From positions 13,101,501 through 13,165,500 of the forward strand of contig NC_046680.1 in NCBI RefSeq assembly GCF_009870125.1: DNA of 64,000 nt. The letters are read 5' to 3'. Positions 36,503-47,846 of the stretch are shown here, in pieces; the stretch's first letter is position 1, and each line of letters opens with the position of its first letter. A program made the position numbers and the translations under genes. The notes below the pieces were generated by a model, which was given only the letters and a program-made list of their open reading frames with translations, was not told the DNA's origin and made no database searches. The stretch is from Drosophila pseudoobscura. Taxonomy: Eukaryota; Arthropoda; Insecta; Diptera; Drosophilidae.

Positions 36503-39500
36503 ATGGCCCCACCGAAAGGCAACAACAACCGTCCGACTGGACGTCGCAAAAAGTCCAGCAACCTGTTGCAGACACTGCTGGACAAATACCTGAATATAGG
36601 CTTTCTCAAGTACCTGGTGCTCGAGCCGGCCGCCTTGCCCATAATTAGTGTTCTGATTGTTTTGGCGGAAGCAGCTATCAATGTGTTTGTTATTCGGCGC
36701 GTGCCATATACGGAGATCGATTGGGTGGCCTACATGCAGGAGTGCGAGGGCTTCCTGAACGGTACCACCAATTATGCCCTGCTGCGCGGTGAGTGCTCAA
36801 GGTTTTCTCGAGTTTATTTTTGGACACCAGCGGCGGCTGCCATGTGCCCCCATTCCAATGCTTCTATATCTAAAGTTTCTGCTCCATCCCTCTGGAACCA
36901 ATGGGAAGTCCTTTGCTTGGACTGTGACTGTGAACATCGTTTATTCGTCTCTTCCACTTGGAATAGGTCCTGCTGCTCGTACCCCTAGTCTTAGACTTAA
37001 AACAAAACGTTATCTTAGGAGCAACATTAACATTGTTTTTGCTTAAATATTAACGTAAAACAATTGTGTTTCAGTTGAACATAGATTTGATCTTGTTTAA
37101 GAAGCCTCCCCCGCCTCCGCCTTCGCTTTGCCCTGATCCCCCACTGGGCTTGGACTCTTTTTGGTCCTGCTGTTCCTTGGTTTCGCTTGTGCTTTCTTTG
37201 CTGGTTCCTTTGGCTGCTCCGCCTCCAACAGCTCCGGATTGTTCACTCGCACCTGTTCTGCAATTATAGAAGAGCAAAAGACAGGGATTGACGTTTAAGT
37301 ATCATTCAGACTGTTAACCCACATATATTTGAACTGCGAATTGAAGCTCCAATTACATTAGATGCTGCATTGGGCAATGAGATTGAGAATTGACTTGCGA
37401 AATTGAGTTTCTATCTGCTAGGGTGTATTTACGTTGCTTTCTTACTGCCATTTTTTGTCTGGGTGACGCCGTGGATCTTGCCTGGCGTGTCCAGCTCCAG
37501 CTCGGCGAAGGCCTCGATGAGTGCGCGCTGCTCCTTGCTCAGCTTCCGCGGCACATCAATTTTGATGTGTACATAGTGATCGCCATGGCCGTGAGCGTTT
37601 ACCCGCTTAAGGCCCTTGCCTCGCAACGTGTGCTTGTGGTGGGAGGAGGTGCCCGGTTCAATGTTAATCCACTGGTCCTCGTAGACGCCCTGGACGCGTA
37701 CAGTGCCGCCCAGGACGGACTGTGACACCGAGATGGCCACGTCTGTGTGTACGTCGGCCCCGTCACGGCGGAAGTAGTCGCTCCGTTCCACTCGGAAGGT
37801 CACAAACAGTTCCTTGCTGCCCACCTGCATGCGCACCGTTTGTCCGTTCTCGATGCCCGCCGGCACCGGTACAGTCACCTTGCGGCGCTGCACAGTCTTT
37901 CCCTTGCCCTCGCACTCGCTGCACGGATACTTGATGTACTGGCGCGTGCCCTGGCAGTAGCGGCACGTGGAACGCATGACGAAGGGTCCCGTCGAGATGG
38001 TCTCGAAGCCTGTGCCGTTACAGTACTGGCAGCGGCCCGGCTTTGTGCCCGGCTCGCACTTGGAGCCGGCGCACTTGGGGCACTCGTCCACCACATTGAC
38101 ATTCACATCCTTATTGACGCCGCGAGCTGCCTGGGCGAAGGTCAAGTCCATGACCATCTCCTGAGCCTGGCCGAAACCGAACTTGGAGTCGGCGAAGTCG
38201 TCGAAACTGTTGGTGCGGAAGTTTCCCTCGCCGAAAATCTTGCGGAACAGCTCCTCGGGATCGATGGTCGAGCGGAACTGCCAGCTCTGTGAGAAGCCCT
38301 CGGGTCCGAAGGGTCCTGCCCCGCCGCCGCCGCCACCGAATCCGCCACCCTGACGACTCATGTTCTCCGCCGTCTGGCCGTAGGTGTCGTACTCACGCCG
38401 CTTCTGATCATCGCTGAGCACCTCGTAGGCCTCGGAGACCTCCTGGAATTTGCGACCGGCATCCGGGTCCTCCTTGTTGGTGTCCGGATGGTACTTCTTG
38501 GCCAGCTGATAGTAGGCCTTCTTGATATCCTTCCCATTGGCGTTCTTGGCCACCCCCAGTGTCGTGTAGTAGTCTTTGGCCAGCATGCGGCTGGAGGTGT
38601 AAAAACTGCGGACTGTGTGCCGTCCATCATCGCGTGTCCTAAGTCCCAGCAATGACAATTTGGACGCGGACGCGTGCGATATACTCGGCGCTGCCGTGGG
38701 GCCCCAGGCCGAGAAGCTGGAGCTGTGTTTCAGAGTTGTCCGTAAGTGCTGTTGGTACCGGCGGCAGCAGCGGATCGCCGGCAGTTGCCCGCGGAGTACG
38801 AACAAATTTTGACACGAAATCATATTTACATTAAAAGTTATAGTTCTCAGCTAAAAACATGCCGTAATAACCTCCATGCTTCTCGAATAAAAACTTTCCT
38901 TCTCTTTCTGACACTGACATCTGACATTTTGACAGTCGCCCGACGACGTTGCTCTTCTTTGAATTTGCCATTCACAGTGCGCGCCCAAAAACACAGCTGC
39001 TTCGAAACAGAATTCGAACTGTAACGGAACGGAACAAGACAAGAACAGACAAGGGAAGTGTTAATTAAACTATTTCTTTTGTCTACATTGCAGGTGATAC
39101 TGGGCCCCTAGTGTATCCGGCGGCTTTTGTGTACATTTACTCGGCCCTCTACTACATAACGTCGCATGGCGCTAATGTGCGGGTGGCGCAGTACATCTTT
39201 GCCGGGATTTACCTGCTGCAGATGTGCCTGGTGCTGCGCCTGTACGCGAAGAGTCGCAAGGTGCCGCCGTACGTGCTGGTCCTGAGCGCCTTTACCTCGT
39301 ACCGCATCCACTCGATCTATGTGCTGCGTTTGTTCAACGATCCCGTGGCCATCCTCCTGCTCTATGCGGCACTCAATCTCTTCGTGGATCGCCGCTGGAC
39401 CTGGGGCAGCATTCTCTTCAGCCTGGCCGTGGGCGTCAAGATGAATATTCTGCTGTTTGCGCCGGCCCTGCTGCTTTTCTACTTGGCCAATCTGGGACCG

Positions 39501-40346
39501 CTGAAGACCTTCCTGCAGCTTGCAATTTGTGGGTCGGTCCAGCTTCTGCTGGGCGCCCCCTTTCTGCTCTCCCATCCGGTGGAGTATCTGCGTGGCAGCT
39601 TCGACCTGGGCCGCATCTTCGAGCACAAGTGGACGGTGAACTATAGGTTCTTGAGTCGGGAGTTCTTCGAGCACCGTACGTTCCACCTATCGCTGTTAGG
39701 TCTGCATTTGGTGCTCCTGCTGGTGTTTGCCAAGCCCACGTGGACCTTCTTCCAGAGCTATGTTCGCCTGCGCAGCGTCCAGGACCAACTTCAGCCGCAA
39801 ATTGCCAAGAAGAATAGCGAAGTCCAAGCCCAGAGGAAGATCAAGAAGGAAGCGAAAAAGGAAAAGGACACGGAGAAGCTAAGCGCCGAACAGCAATCCT
39901 TTCTGAATGCCTTCGAAAAGACACTACAAAAGTCATCGGGCGGCAAGGCAGCGGCTCCTCCAGCACCCGCTCCCGCTCGGGCGGAGTCCGAGCGCTATGG
40001 CATCCACTTTGAACGGTGCACGCAACTGGCCCTTCTGCCCTTCTTCCTGTGCAACTTCATCGGCGTGGCCTGCTCCCGCTCGCTGCACTATCAGTTCTAC
40101 GTTTGGTACTTTCACTCGCTTCCGTATCTGGTCTGGTCCACGTCCTATTCCCTGGGCGTGCGCTATCTCATTCTGGGCATCATCGAGTACTGCTGGAATA
40201 GCTATCCCAGCACTTATCTGTCCAGCTCGGCCCTGCATCTCTGTCACCTCGTATTGCTTTTCGGTGTGGCCCGTCAGATCTTCCAGACCATGCGGCTGAA
40301 TGCGGCGGCCAAGCAGCAACAGCAACAGCAAAAGAAAGTGCAATAA
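36503..40346 (+). CDS. l(2)not: lethal(2) neighbour of tid, ALG3-type ER mannosyltransferase
   Basis: Two coding exons, 36503-36788 and 39094-40346 (TAA), spliced G|GT in phase, give 512 residues. D. melanogaster Not56 has nearly the same length. ALG3 transfers mannose from dolichyl-phosphate-mannose to Man5GlcNAc2-PP-dolichol on the ER lumenal side, building the N-glycan precursor. The splice junction rebuilds the family signature [10 protein letters not shown]. The rest is a multi-pass membrane protein with hydrophobic segments such as [14 protein letters not shown] and [11 protein letters not shown] lysine-rich, Ala/Pro-rich loop is encoded at about 39800-39990, and the tail is Gln-rich (QQQQQQKK). 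The single 2.3-kb intron contains the whole Tid coding region on the opposite strand, as in D. melanogaster. The gene converges with l(2)dtl 257 bp downstream. Confidence 0.95.
37071..38823 (-). CDS. Tid: Tid (lethal(2) tumorous imaginal discs), mitochondrial DnaJ co-chaperone
   Basis: Minus-strand exons 38823-37446 and 37252-37071 (stop). The donor is GGCA|GTAAGA and the acceptor GAACAG|GTGCGAG, giving 519 residues, as expected for Tid56. It encodes a type I DnaJ protein that stimulates mitochondrial Hsp70. Order: basic N-terminal targeting peptide; J domain from DYYTTLGV with KYHPDTN (HPD) at about 38490; Gly/Phe-rich stretch ([10 protein letters not shown]); four zinc-binding CxxC repeats (CPKC, CQYC, CRYC, CSEC) at about 37890-38090; then the substrate-binding C-terminal domain. 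The last exon ends [12 protein letters not shown], matching the end of the long human TID1 isoform. If the donor is not used, the ORF instead ends at 37429 after KKAT (464 residues). The gene lies wholly in the l(2)not intron, antisense to it. Confidence 0.93.
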
Positions 40347-40603
40347 CTAGTCATACAGTAGTGATCCACACTGTACTTGTAACCAAATGTAATGAAGCTT
40401 AAAATATTTATGGATGTACTTTTATTTAGTCTTTTGTAGTGGCGCTGTACAAAGTGCCGGGGGAATTGGTTACCAACTCGCCCAACGAAAATAAGATTCA
40501 AGCTAGGATCTACATAAAATAGCTTACAACAATGTCCGCTTAAAACTACGGGTACAATAATACGACGAGGGGATACGATTCTCCCCATTTTTTAGGCAAC
40601 ATT
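40347..40603. other. convergent l(2)not / l(2)dtl 3' region
   Basis: 257 bp between two opposing stop codons. TTTATT (AATAAA on the minus strand) near 40421-40428 may serve l(2)dtl. The two 3' UTRs probably abut or overlap. Confidence 0.5.
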
Positions 40604-43283
40604 TTAATCGCTTCCCACCGCTGTCGTGGGCGTTCGCAGTGTCAGCGGCGTGACCGATGGAGGTGGCGACATCTCGCTTGGCCCCGACGCTGTCGCCGTC
40701 TCGTCGGGTGCCACGCTGCTGCTGCGCTGAACGCTGAAGAAGCGGAGCAGTGTCGTCTCACTGTTTCGGCGACTGGAGGTGGGTGTGCGTGGCTGTGGTT
40801 GTGGTATGGATCCGCTTGATCCGCTCGCACCACCTCCAGCATCAGTGTGCGAGATGCGCCGCCGGGGAGTGGCCTTTAAGCGGGGACTGCACTCCGACTG
40901 ACGCAGGCACTGGAGACGCGGCGACGCCAAAACATCCACAGAGTTTGCCTGCTGCTGCTCCTCGTTGATCTTGTCGCTGAGCGAGACGTGCGCCCTGCCG
41001 TTCATCAGCTTCTGCTTGCGTATGTTCGTCAGCCAGTCGACCTTTTCCTTGGCCTTGCGCTTGGGCGACATTATGGCCAGATGCGGTGCCTCCCCGTCCA
41101 GCACGTAGTTGGGCAGGTTCGATGTGGGCGAGTAGATCACAGAGGAGAGGGGCTGCTGGCCAGCTCCCTCGGAGGCAGCCGCTGCCGCCACCGCTGCTGC
41201 AGCTGCAGCTGCGGATGTGGTGGGTGGTGAGGCGTATATGTGGTTGACATTCTCGCTGAGCGGTGAGTGGACTGGCGAGGAGTTGAGGCTTAGCAGCTTG
41301 GTCCCCGGGGAAATATCATCGGCGGCTGCGTTCTCCTTTTGCTTTTTGCTGGGCGATGCTTCTTCCTCGCCAATCGGCGGCAGCTGAATATGCCTGCAAG
41401 TGGGCTCTTGGCTAGAGGGCCCGAAGAGTCGCCTTCCGCGGGATTCCAGGGGCTTGGTTCGTTTCTGCGGTTGCTCGGCATCTGCCTCGCTGCTGGCCAC
41501 GCCCAGCATGTCCAGAAATGAACGCTTCATGGCCACCTTTTCGATGGAGCCGGGCGTGCGTTCGTTCTGGTCCATCAGGCGCTTCAGCGAGCGTGGCGTA
41601 GACTCCAGATCCCTCAGGTTGTACTTGTGGTTTCCGGTGGCCGGAGCCGTGGACTTTTTGCTGAATTGGCGCACATAGCTTGCATGGCCGCGATACTTGT
41701 CCGCCCTTTCGGCCTCGCTAAGACCCTCCAGGTCGGGTCCAATGCGCCAGATCTTATGCCGCGCATCGTCGCTGCAGGTGACAATGGGACAGTCGTGGGA
41801 AGAGCCCCAGGCGACGCAGGTCACCTCGACCGTGTGGCCCGACAGAGCCACCAGCGGCTCCTCTGCATGTTCTAGGTTCCAGATGTACGCCCGCTCGTCA
41901 CTGCTGCCGCTCAACAGGTACTTTCCATCCGGACTTAGGCAGGACTTGATGTAGAAGGTGGAATTCAGCAGACCCTTGTAGCAGGCCAGCGGCTTGGGGG
42001 AGTACGATACCAGATTGTAGCAGTAGATCGTGTTGTCCATGCAGTTGGCAAAGAGCCGCGTCCCTGCCGCATCCACAATGAGATTGGTAAATCCCCGGAA
42101 GGTGGAGTGTCCGGCATACGGCAGCTTGTGCCTGGGCAGCGGCTCCTTCCTGTAGGCCGTATAGTTGCGTCGCAGATCCCATACCTTGATCACGCCGTCG
42201 CCAGCGCCACAGGATATCAGGGTGTTGTCGTCCTGGAAGGCCAATCCCGTGATGCTGCTCGAGGTGGCGCTGGACGACATCTTGGGCGTGCGTGAGCGCT
42301 GCTTTCGCTGCGAGACGGGCGTGCCCGGTCCCCCCGTGTGCCCGCTGTAGATGCAGTTGTCCACGCGAGAGGTCAAATCCATGTTGAGATTGGCCCGTAT
42401 GTCCCAGATGAGAATGGCTCCGTCTCGCCCGCCAGTGGCAAACACGGCTGGGTCTGTTCGCTTGAAGGCGGCCGACTTAACGGATCGTGTGTGGCCAATA
42501 TACGAGTTGAGTCCCCTAATGCCCGAGCCAGCCACCTCCCAGAGCCGTGCTGTGTGGTCCCCCGAGGCGGAAACGAACCGCATCTGCCCCGGGGCCCACT
42601 CCAGGTCGAAGACTGCATTGTAATGGCACTGTGGCCCCGGCAGGGACTGCTCCTCCGGCTCGTGGTTGCGCTGTGTGGTGTCCTGCAGTGTGATCTTGCC
42701 ATCCTCATTGGCTATGGCCAGAATGTGCCTATAGCCGTTGCAATTGGCAAACTTGGCCGAAAATATGGGCGGCTCTGGGTTGAAGTCTGGGCAGTAGTTG
42801 GCCGGAGCGATTCCCCGCCAGCTGTCCTCCTTGGCCACGCACAGGCGACGCAGGGCGAAATCGTAGGTCCGCTCGTTGGCTGCAATGAGAGTGAAAAAAC
42901 CAGAAATTAGTGCAGCTCTCAGATTGTCTCCATCGTGGTCTGCGTCTTTGTCTATGTTGCAGTCTAGTTTTTCAATACGTTTTCGCTTGCGCTGCAATTT
43001 CGGCTAGAGACCCGGAGATCTGGAGAACCCTTCCCTGGATGAGACAGCGACGGATCACAGACTGATCCCAGGCTTAGCTTATTGCCACTAGAGTGCCACA
43101 GACTGATCCCAGGCTTAGCTTATTGCCACTAGAGTGCCAATTGCCATTTCATTTCAATGTAACTTGTCGAATAAATCACATATTTACATAGAAAATTCGA
43201 CCGCCAAAAGTGAAATTCTCCCGCCATTCGAAATACTCACAGAACCCGTGCTCCCTGCTGCGCAATTTGTTGTCTATGTTCAT
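40604..43283 (-). CDS. l(2)dtl: lethal(2) denticleless, Cdt2 substrate receptor of CRL4
   Basis: Minus-strand exons 43283-43241 (MNIDNKLRSREHGF + 1 nt, donor T|GTGAGT) and 42879-40604 give 772 residues, close to the 769 of D. melanogaster. Cdt2 recruits PCNA-bound substrates such as Cdt1 and Dacapo/E2F to Cul4-Ddb1 for S-phase destruction. WD40 repeats span about 42830-41700. ILIWDIR and IKVWDLR carry the WDxR motif used to bind Ddb1. The C-terminal half is disordered and Ser/Pro-rich, with an Ala tract, and ETTLLRFFSVQ near the end resembles a PIP box. An open frame continues upstream of 42879 to 42997, but it runs through the intron and lacks family similarity, so I reject that start. Confidence 0.95.
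42880..43240 (-). other. l(2)dtl: l(2)dtl intron with 41-bp tandem duplication
   Basis: 361-bp intron between the first and second coding exons. It contains two identical 41-bp units at 43056-43096 and 43097-43137. Confidence 0.85.
43056..43137. repeat. perfect 41-bp tandem duplication
   Basis: The unit begins CACAGACTGATCCCAGG and ends CACTAGAGTGC. Both copies are identical. Confidence 0.95.
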
Positions 43284-43676
43284 TTTCACACCAGCTATAC
43301 GAATAGAGCTCTTTTGGATCGAATTACACTAGTCTAATTGCTATTTTATTCAAAATAAAACAATAGAAAACGATGCTAGCATATTTTCAACGACGCAGCT
43401 GGACCGTAGAGATGGAAATGGGGCGGCGCGAAGGTTATCGATGCAGGTGCTATCGAGAACAGTTAACCCATTGTCGACCCCGAAAATTATAAATCTTGAA
43501 AAATCAAAGCGCATTTGAGATGTATGCTTCATCGTGGGCTTTTTTATGCAAAGATGAAGGATAAGATGGACCTACAAGAGTTATTATTATTATATGTGTT
43601 ATATTCCCCGACTTAAATCGAGTTGTTATCTTGTTTAAATAAAGGGGGCCTAAGTGGGTTAAGTTCTTTTGTAATC

Positions 43677-43764
43677 GGTATATTTCCGGTATGTTTGGAA
43701 GATAAGACGGTATATTTCGGTATATTTCTGAGGGTCAGACGGTATTTTCAGTCCGCGGTCACAC
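43677..43764 (+). promoter_or_regulatory. promoter candidate: GGTATATTTC repeats then motif-1-like GGTCACAC
   Basis: GGTATATTTC or close variants occur at 43677, 43688, 43709, 43719 and 43741, followed by GGTCACAC at 43757-43764. GGTCACAC is the core of the fly housekeeping promoter element (motif 1, M1BP). A donor-like CACAG|GTGAGC follows near 44005, consistent with a 5' UTR exon of the downstream TNFAIP8-like gene. Confidence 0.5.
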
Positions 43765-45361
43765 ACGCTGTTGCGCTCATTCATATTTTGTTTTGTTGCT
43801 CGCTGCTGATTTTTTTTTAAACAATTGGAACTACGCATAAACTCAGCCAAGAATCGTTCTATTTATTATTTATGTAAATGCTGTTTTTATTCGGAATTTT
43901 TGTATGTAACGCAGCAGTAGATTAGCAGGAGCCACTTCATACAAAAGGCACTCAAACGGAATTTCAAGGATACTCGGCCACAGGACTGCAGCAACAAAAA
44001 CACAGGTGAGCCTTGCCTGAGCGCCAAACTCGACCTTCTTTCCCTCCCCACCACCCGGCCTGGACGAGTGTGGGTGGGCGAGCCTGTTGCAATCAATAAT
44101 ACTCGGAACAGCACAAGTCCACAATCGTCAATACACCCAACACCAAAAACAACAACAACATTAATGATATCAAACACGCAAATGCATGAACACGACAGCT
44201 TCGGAAACGACGATAAGTTGGCCCAGAAATTCCGCTCGCTAAGACTTTTTGTGGACGCTTCAGTGATTGTGGGTTGAATGCAAAACGAAAGAAAATGCCT
44301 CTAGTGCGCTCTAGGAGTAGCGCACTTCCGCGTTGGTCATTTGGCGGCTCATTGCCCATTTGTCCTTGGGTTCCACCACCACAAACTCTCTCTGCTCTGT
44401 TTCTCCCCATGTCCGTTTTTCGGACCGTATTATTGCATTTCGCGTGACCTTAACCATTTGGAGCGGTCCGTGTCATGGTACGGTTTGCTAGCTAGAAATA
44501 GATTCAGAACTAGAACTGGAAAGAAGAGAAGATAGAATTCACTTAGTTAAATGAAAGACTAGAGGTGGACAAGAACGACGACCAATGGCGTTAATAAGTG
44601 TCCGGGAATTGGAGGAACGGAAGCGATTTATCTATTCACACGTTATGACCCCAGTTGACCCTACAATTTCCCCAGAGGAGTCCCCCCAACCCTGGTCTTG
44701 AATAACGGTTGAGGTGCGGCAAGGCAAGGCTCCTTTTTTGGACAGTTGGGAAAACTTGCCGCACGAGCCATTTGCGGCATAGACACGTACAAATAGCGCG
44801 TGCCGCGTCGCAGCGAACCCGTTAGAACAGCCTTATGAATAACCCAAGTGGATTGCGGTTTGCGCTGACTTGTCGACACATGCCTATGGAGTCACACACA
44901 CAGCCACGGGCCTACCATTATTCTTTCTTTGATTGAAACACAAAGACAGAAGGAAAATAAACCGCAGCGCAGTTGAAGAAGCAGTAGGTTTCTTTATCAA
45001 AAGATACGACGACTATTAACATTGCCTAATCGTACATGTACCCACCCATATGTCTCTGTCTCTGTTTCTGTGCTTTCCTTATCAATTATCATGCTTGCAA
45101 CTGGATCGACGGGTGTGTAGCCCAACATGTCGGTGGCAGGTCTACGACAGTGCCTGCTCCTATGGAGCGTAGACTACTGGAACTTGGAAGGTAAAAGTGT
45201 GGATTCGAATTGGTATTGTGCATATCTTTTCTCTCCATTGGTTTTCAGTTGTTCGTTCAGTTGTTTTGCGTTATTTCTGTTGTTCAACAATACAGATGCA
45301 GTTCGCGATTCGCGATGAATATGCAACAATAATAATAATATCTCTCATACTCCCATTAGTC
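43765..45361 (+). other. probable 5' UTR exon and intron of the TNFAIP8-like gene
   Basis: No coding exon was recognised. A donor-like site at about 44005 and an acceptor CCCATTAG at 45352-45359, two bases before the start ATG, suggest one 5' UTR intron of about 1.35 kb. Confidence 0.45.
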
Positions 45362-45994
45362 ATGGCTGACAATGTGTTCAAGTCGCAAGATATCGGGCTA
45401 CGCGCTCAAAAGAAAATCCTCTCACGCATGGCAACGAAAAATATTGCAAAGACATTCATCGATGGGACAACGGCCTCGCTGCTGGATAACCTGTACAGGC
45501 TGTGCAAGATGCATACCGGCAACAAGGCCAAGGCGGAGAAGCTGATCAAGAATATCATCAAAATAGTCATCAAGATTGGAGTTCTGCATCGGAATAACCA
45601 GTTCAGCGACGAGGAGCTGCAAAGAGCCGAGAACTTTAAACGCAAGTTTCAGGTAATCTACAATAATAAAACATTCTGTTTGACAGCTTCGTTCATTTCT
45701 AATCGATTTCCCTTGCAGAACACCCAACTGTCCATCATATCATTCTACGAGGTAGACTACACCTTCGACCTGGCCTATCTGCAAAAGTCGATAGCGGAAT
45801 CGCAGGTGGCACTCAAGTCGATTGTGCAACCGCATCTGACGGACAAGTCATTAGGTCGCATCGATGAGGTGTTTGATTTCTTTGGCGATGCCGTGCTTTT
45901 GGAGACGGCCTTCAAGCCGGACTCGCCCTACCGCGAGGTTATGGGCAAGATTGTGGTCGACATCAACTCCGCCATGGAGACGGGCGACATCTGA
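45362..45994 (+). CDS. sigmar: TNFAIP8/TIPE family protein (sigmar orthologue)
   Basis: Exons 45362-45652 and 45719-45994 (TGA) give 188 residues, the normal TNFAIP8 length. The family forms an all-helical fold with a lipid-binding cavity; in flies the orthologue has been linked to autophagy and cytoskeleton in salivary gland cells, in vertebrates to apoptosis and phosphoinositide transfer. Matching motifs: FKSQDIGLRAQKKILSRM, IKNIIKIVIKIGVLHRNNQF, FYEVDYTFD, and GRIDEVFDFFGD near the end. The start is the Met of MADNVFKSQ; an in-frame ATG at 45197 would add 55 unrelated residues. The 66-bp intron (45653-45718) is frame-preserving and stop-free. The fly symbol is assigned from memory. Confidence 0.85.
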   Translation: MADNVFKSQDIGLRAQKKILSRMATKNIAKTFIDGTTASLLDNLYRLCKMHTGNKAKAEKLIKNIIKIVIKIGVLHRNNQFSDEELQRAENFKRKFQVIYNNKTFCLTASFISNRFPLQNTQLSIISFYEVDYTFDLAYLQKSIAESQVALKSIVQPHLTDKSLGRIDEVFDFFGDAVLLETAFKPDSPYREVMGKIVVDINSAMETGDI

Positions 45995-47162
45995 GGGCTC
46001 TCATTGCGTCGAAAGAACTTGCGACTTGTCGAAAGAAACCAAAACAACACAAAACAGCATGAGACACTAAGAGCTAGCTGCAAATTGGAAATGCTTGGCT
46101 TGTAAGCTCCACCCACCAACACCAAAACACAAAACACATAAAACTGAGGATAGTACAGACAGAAAAGACATATGTATGTTTAAGCCAGAGTTTAGTTTAA
46201 TTTTGGATAGTGATATATCATTGACAGCAACAAATATCAAAAGTGAACAAAACGTCCGTATTGTATTGATTTATTTAACGACAATGTTAACATTTTGTAA
46301 CGATTAAGAACTACTACTATATGCATTTTGCCAAAGGAATTAACCAAACGGAAATTGTAAACTCTAGCAAAATGCTTGTATCTTTATCTGTGTGTTTGTA
46401 TGAATGTATCTTTGTACCTTAAAGCGTGCAAGTCGTGTCTATGTAAATGTGGAAAATTTCTGCATAAAAGCAATTATTTATGGTATATATTTAGAAATGT
46501 GTATCTGTATGTGAAGGATACTCCGTTTTGTTACTCTTAATACTCGCTGTGTCCTCTCTTCTATCAGTCTTACAGTACTTAATTAATTAATCGTTGTTGA
46601 TCTCCACCAACAAGCTTTGCTTTCCCCTCAGAGACCAGCACCACACAGAACACAGAAATCACATATTTTACTTGTTGTGAATGCTAGTCTATATTTAGTT
46701 CTTAATGCTAAGCTGACACTAGAACCTGCTTATCCCTCTTCACCACACCTGTCTGCGAGCCATTTGTTACGCATCGATTTGTATTTTGTATCTTATGTAT
46801 GTATTCCAAGCCCCCGTCCCAGAGCCAAAGGCATGGGTCGGTCACTCACCCTAAAGCATTATTTATGATATTCCACTTCGGTTGTTCACACAATGATATT
46901 CTATGTATCCATACCCAAGGCATATCGAAACGTCGGACAATAAGTTGATTGATTTTTGTATGACTTTGTCCAGAATATTGTTAGTTACAAACCAATGTTC
47001 GATATTAGGTACATTTTGAGAGAGCACAATTTTAGTCGTTTAGATTTAAAATATTTATTGTTTTACCAACAGAATTATGTTGAGTATGAAAATAAAAGCA
47101 ACAAATACCAAAAATTTAACTATATTTCATTCTTAAATCATACACTTTCCCTACTCCTCTGC
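45995..47162. other. 3' region between convergent TNFAIP8-like gene and mRpL43
   Basis: AT-rich DNA without coding similarity, probably mostly 3' UTR of the + strand gene. AATAAA-type signals occur near 47091 (AAAATAAAAG). Confidence 0.5.
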
Positions 47163-47846
47163 TCACTCTGCACGTTTTTGACTTAACACATCCTCATCCC
47201 CCAGTTGTTTCTGCTGCCGGAACAGTTCAATGAGCTTCTCGGTGGCAGTTTGTGGAGCATCCAAGGGCTTAGATGCCTCAACGCTGGGATATTCCTGACC
47301 ATGAGCTTCGGGGGAGCGTAGCAGAAAAGGCGTCCAGGGCCCCTGGATGGATGGTACATCGGTGTGCCACATTTTCCGCAGACGCAGCGAGCTGGAGCTG
47401 CCATTTTGTGTCCTTAACAGATCGACCCACTTGGTTATTTCCTCCTGGGTGCTGTTGCGGCAGCTCAGCCACTCGCGATCACCGTTTACTGCGAGAAATT
47501 AGTATTATCCAATAGTAAAGACAAACTAGCCCTCCACTTACAATACTCGCCAACCAGAACCGGTGTGCGGTGCCGACGCGGCTTCACGTAGACCACAATT
47601 CCGGGGTTCTCCTTTGCAAAGTTTACCAGGTGGTTCTCGATGAAATCCCTACGGATTGGATTGCACATGGTTGGATGGCAATTTCATTTAACTTTAACAC
47701 AATTCTTACCGCATGCCTTTGCTGGAGCCATTGTTCTTGCAGAATTTCAGCGTGATTCGCTGCAGTTGGCACACATAGCGTCCCAAACCATTCTGCAGGG
47801 GGGCCCGTGGGAAGCCAGACTTTAAAAACAAATGACTGTTGGACAT
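47163..47846 (-). CDS. mRpL43: mitochondrial ribosomal protein L43
   Basis: Minus-strand exons 47846-47710, 47648-47542 and 47488-47163 give 189 residues. It is a component of the mitochondrial large ribosomal subunit with a thioredoxin-like L51/S25/CI-B8 fold. The protein starts [20 protein letters not shown]. Family blocks are [55 protein letters not shown] and [16 protein letters not shown], which line up with human MRPL43 along the whole core. Both introns are short (53-61 bp) with GTAAGA/GTAAGT donors. The gene is divergent from the anillin-related gene, 532 bp away. Confidence 0.95.

Noticed and set aside
37747-38292. 181-codon + strand ORF opposite Tid
   Set aside because: Antisense shadow of the DnaJ exon, although it is the same strand as l(2)not; no similarity to ALG3 and no splice logic.
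42880-42997. N-terminal extension of l(2)dtl (Met at 42997)
   Set aside because: It reads intron sequence; no WD40-family similarity, and a separate spliced 14-codon exon gives the expected N-terminus and length.
44661-44879. 72-residue minus-strand ORF between l(2)dtl and the TNFAIP8-like gene
   Set aside because: No family similarity, signal peptide or splice context; expected by chance.
45197-45361. 55-residue N-terminal extension of the TNFAIP8-like protein
   Set aside because: Sequence is unrelated to the family, and a splice acceptor sits two bases before the internal ATG.
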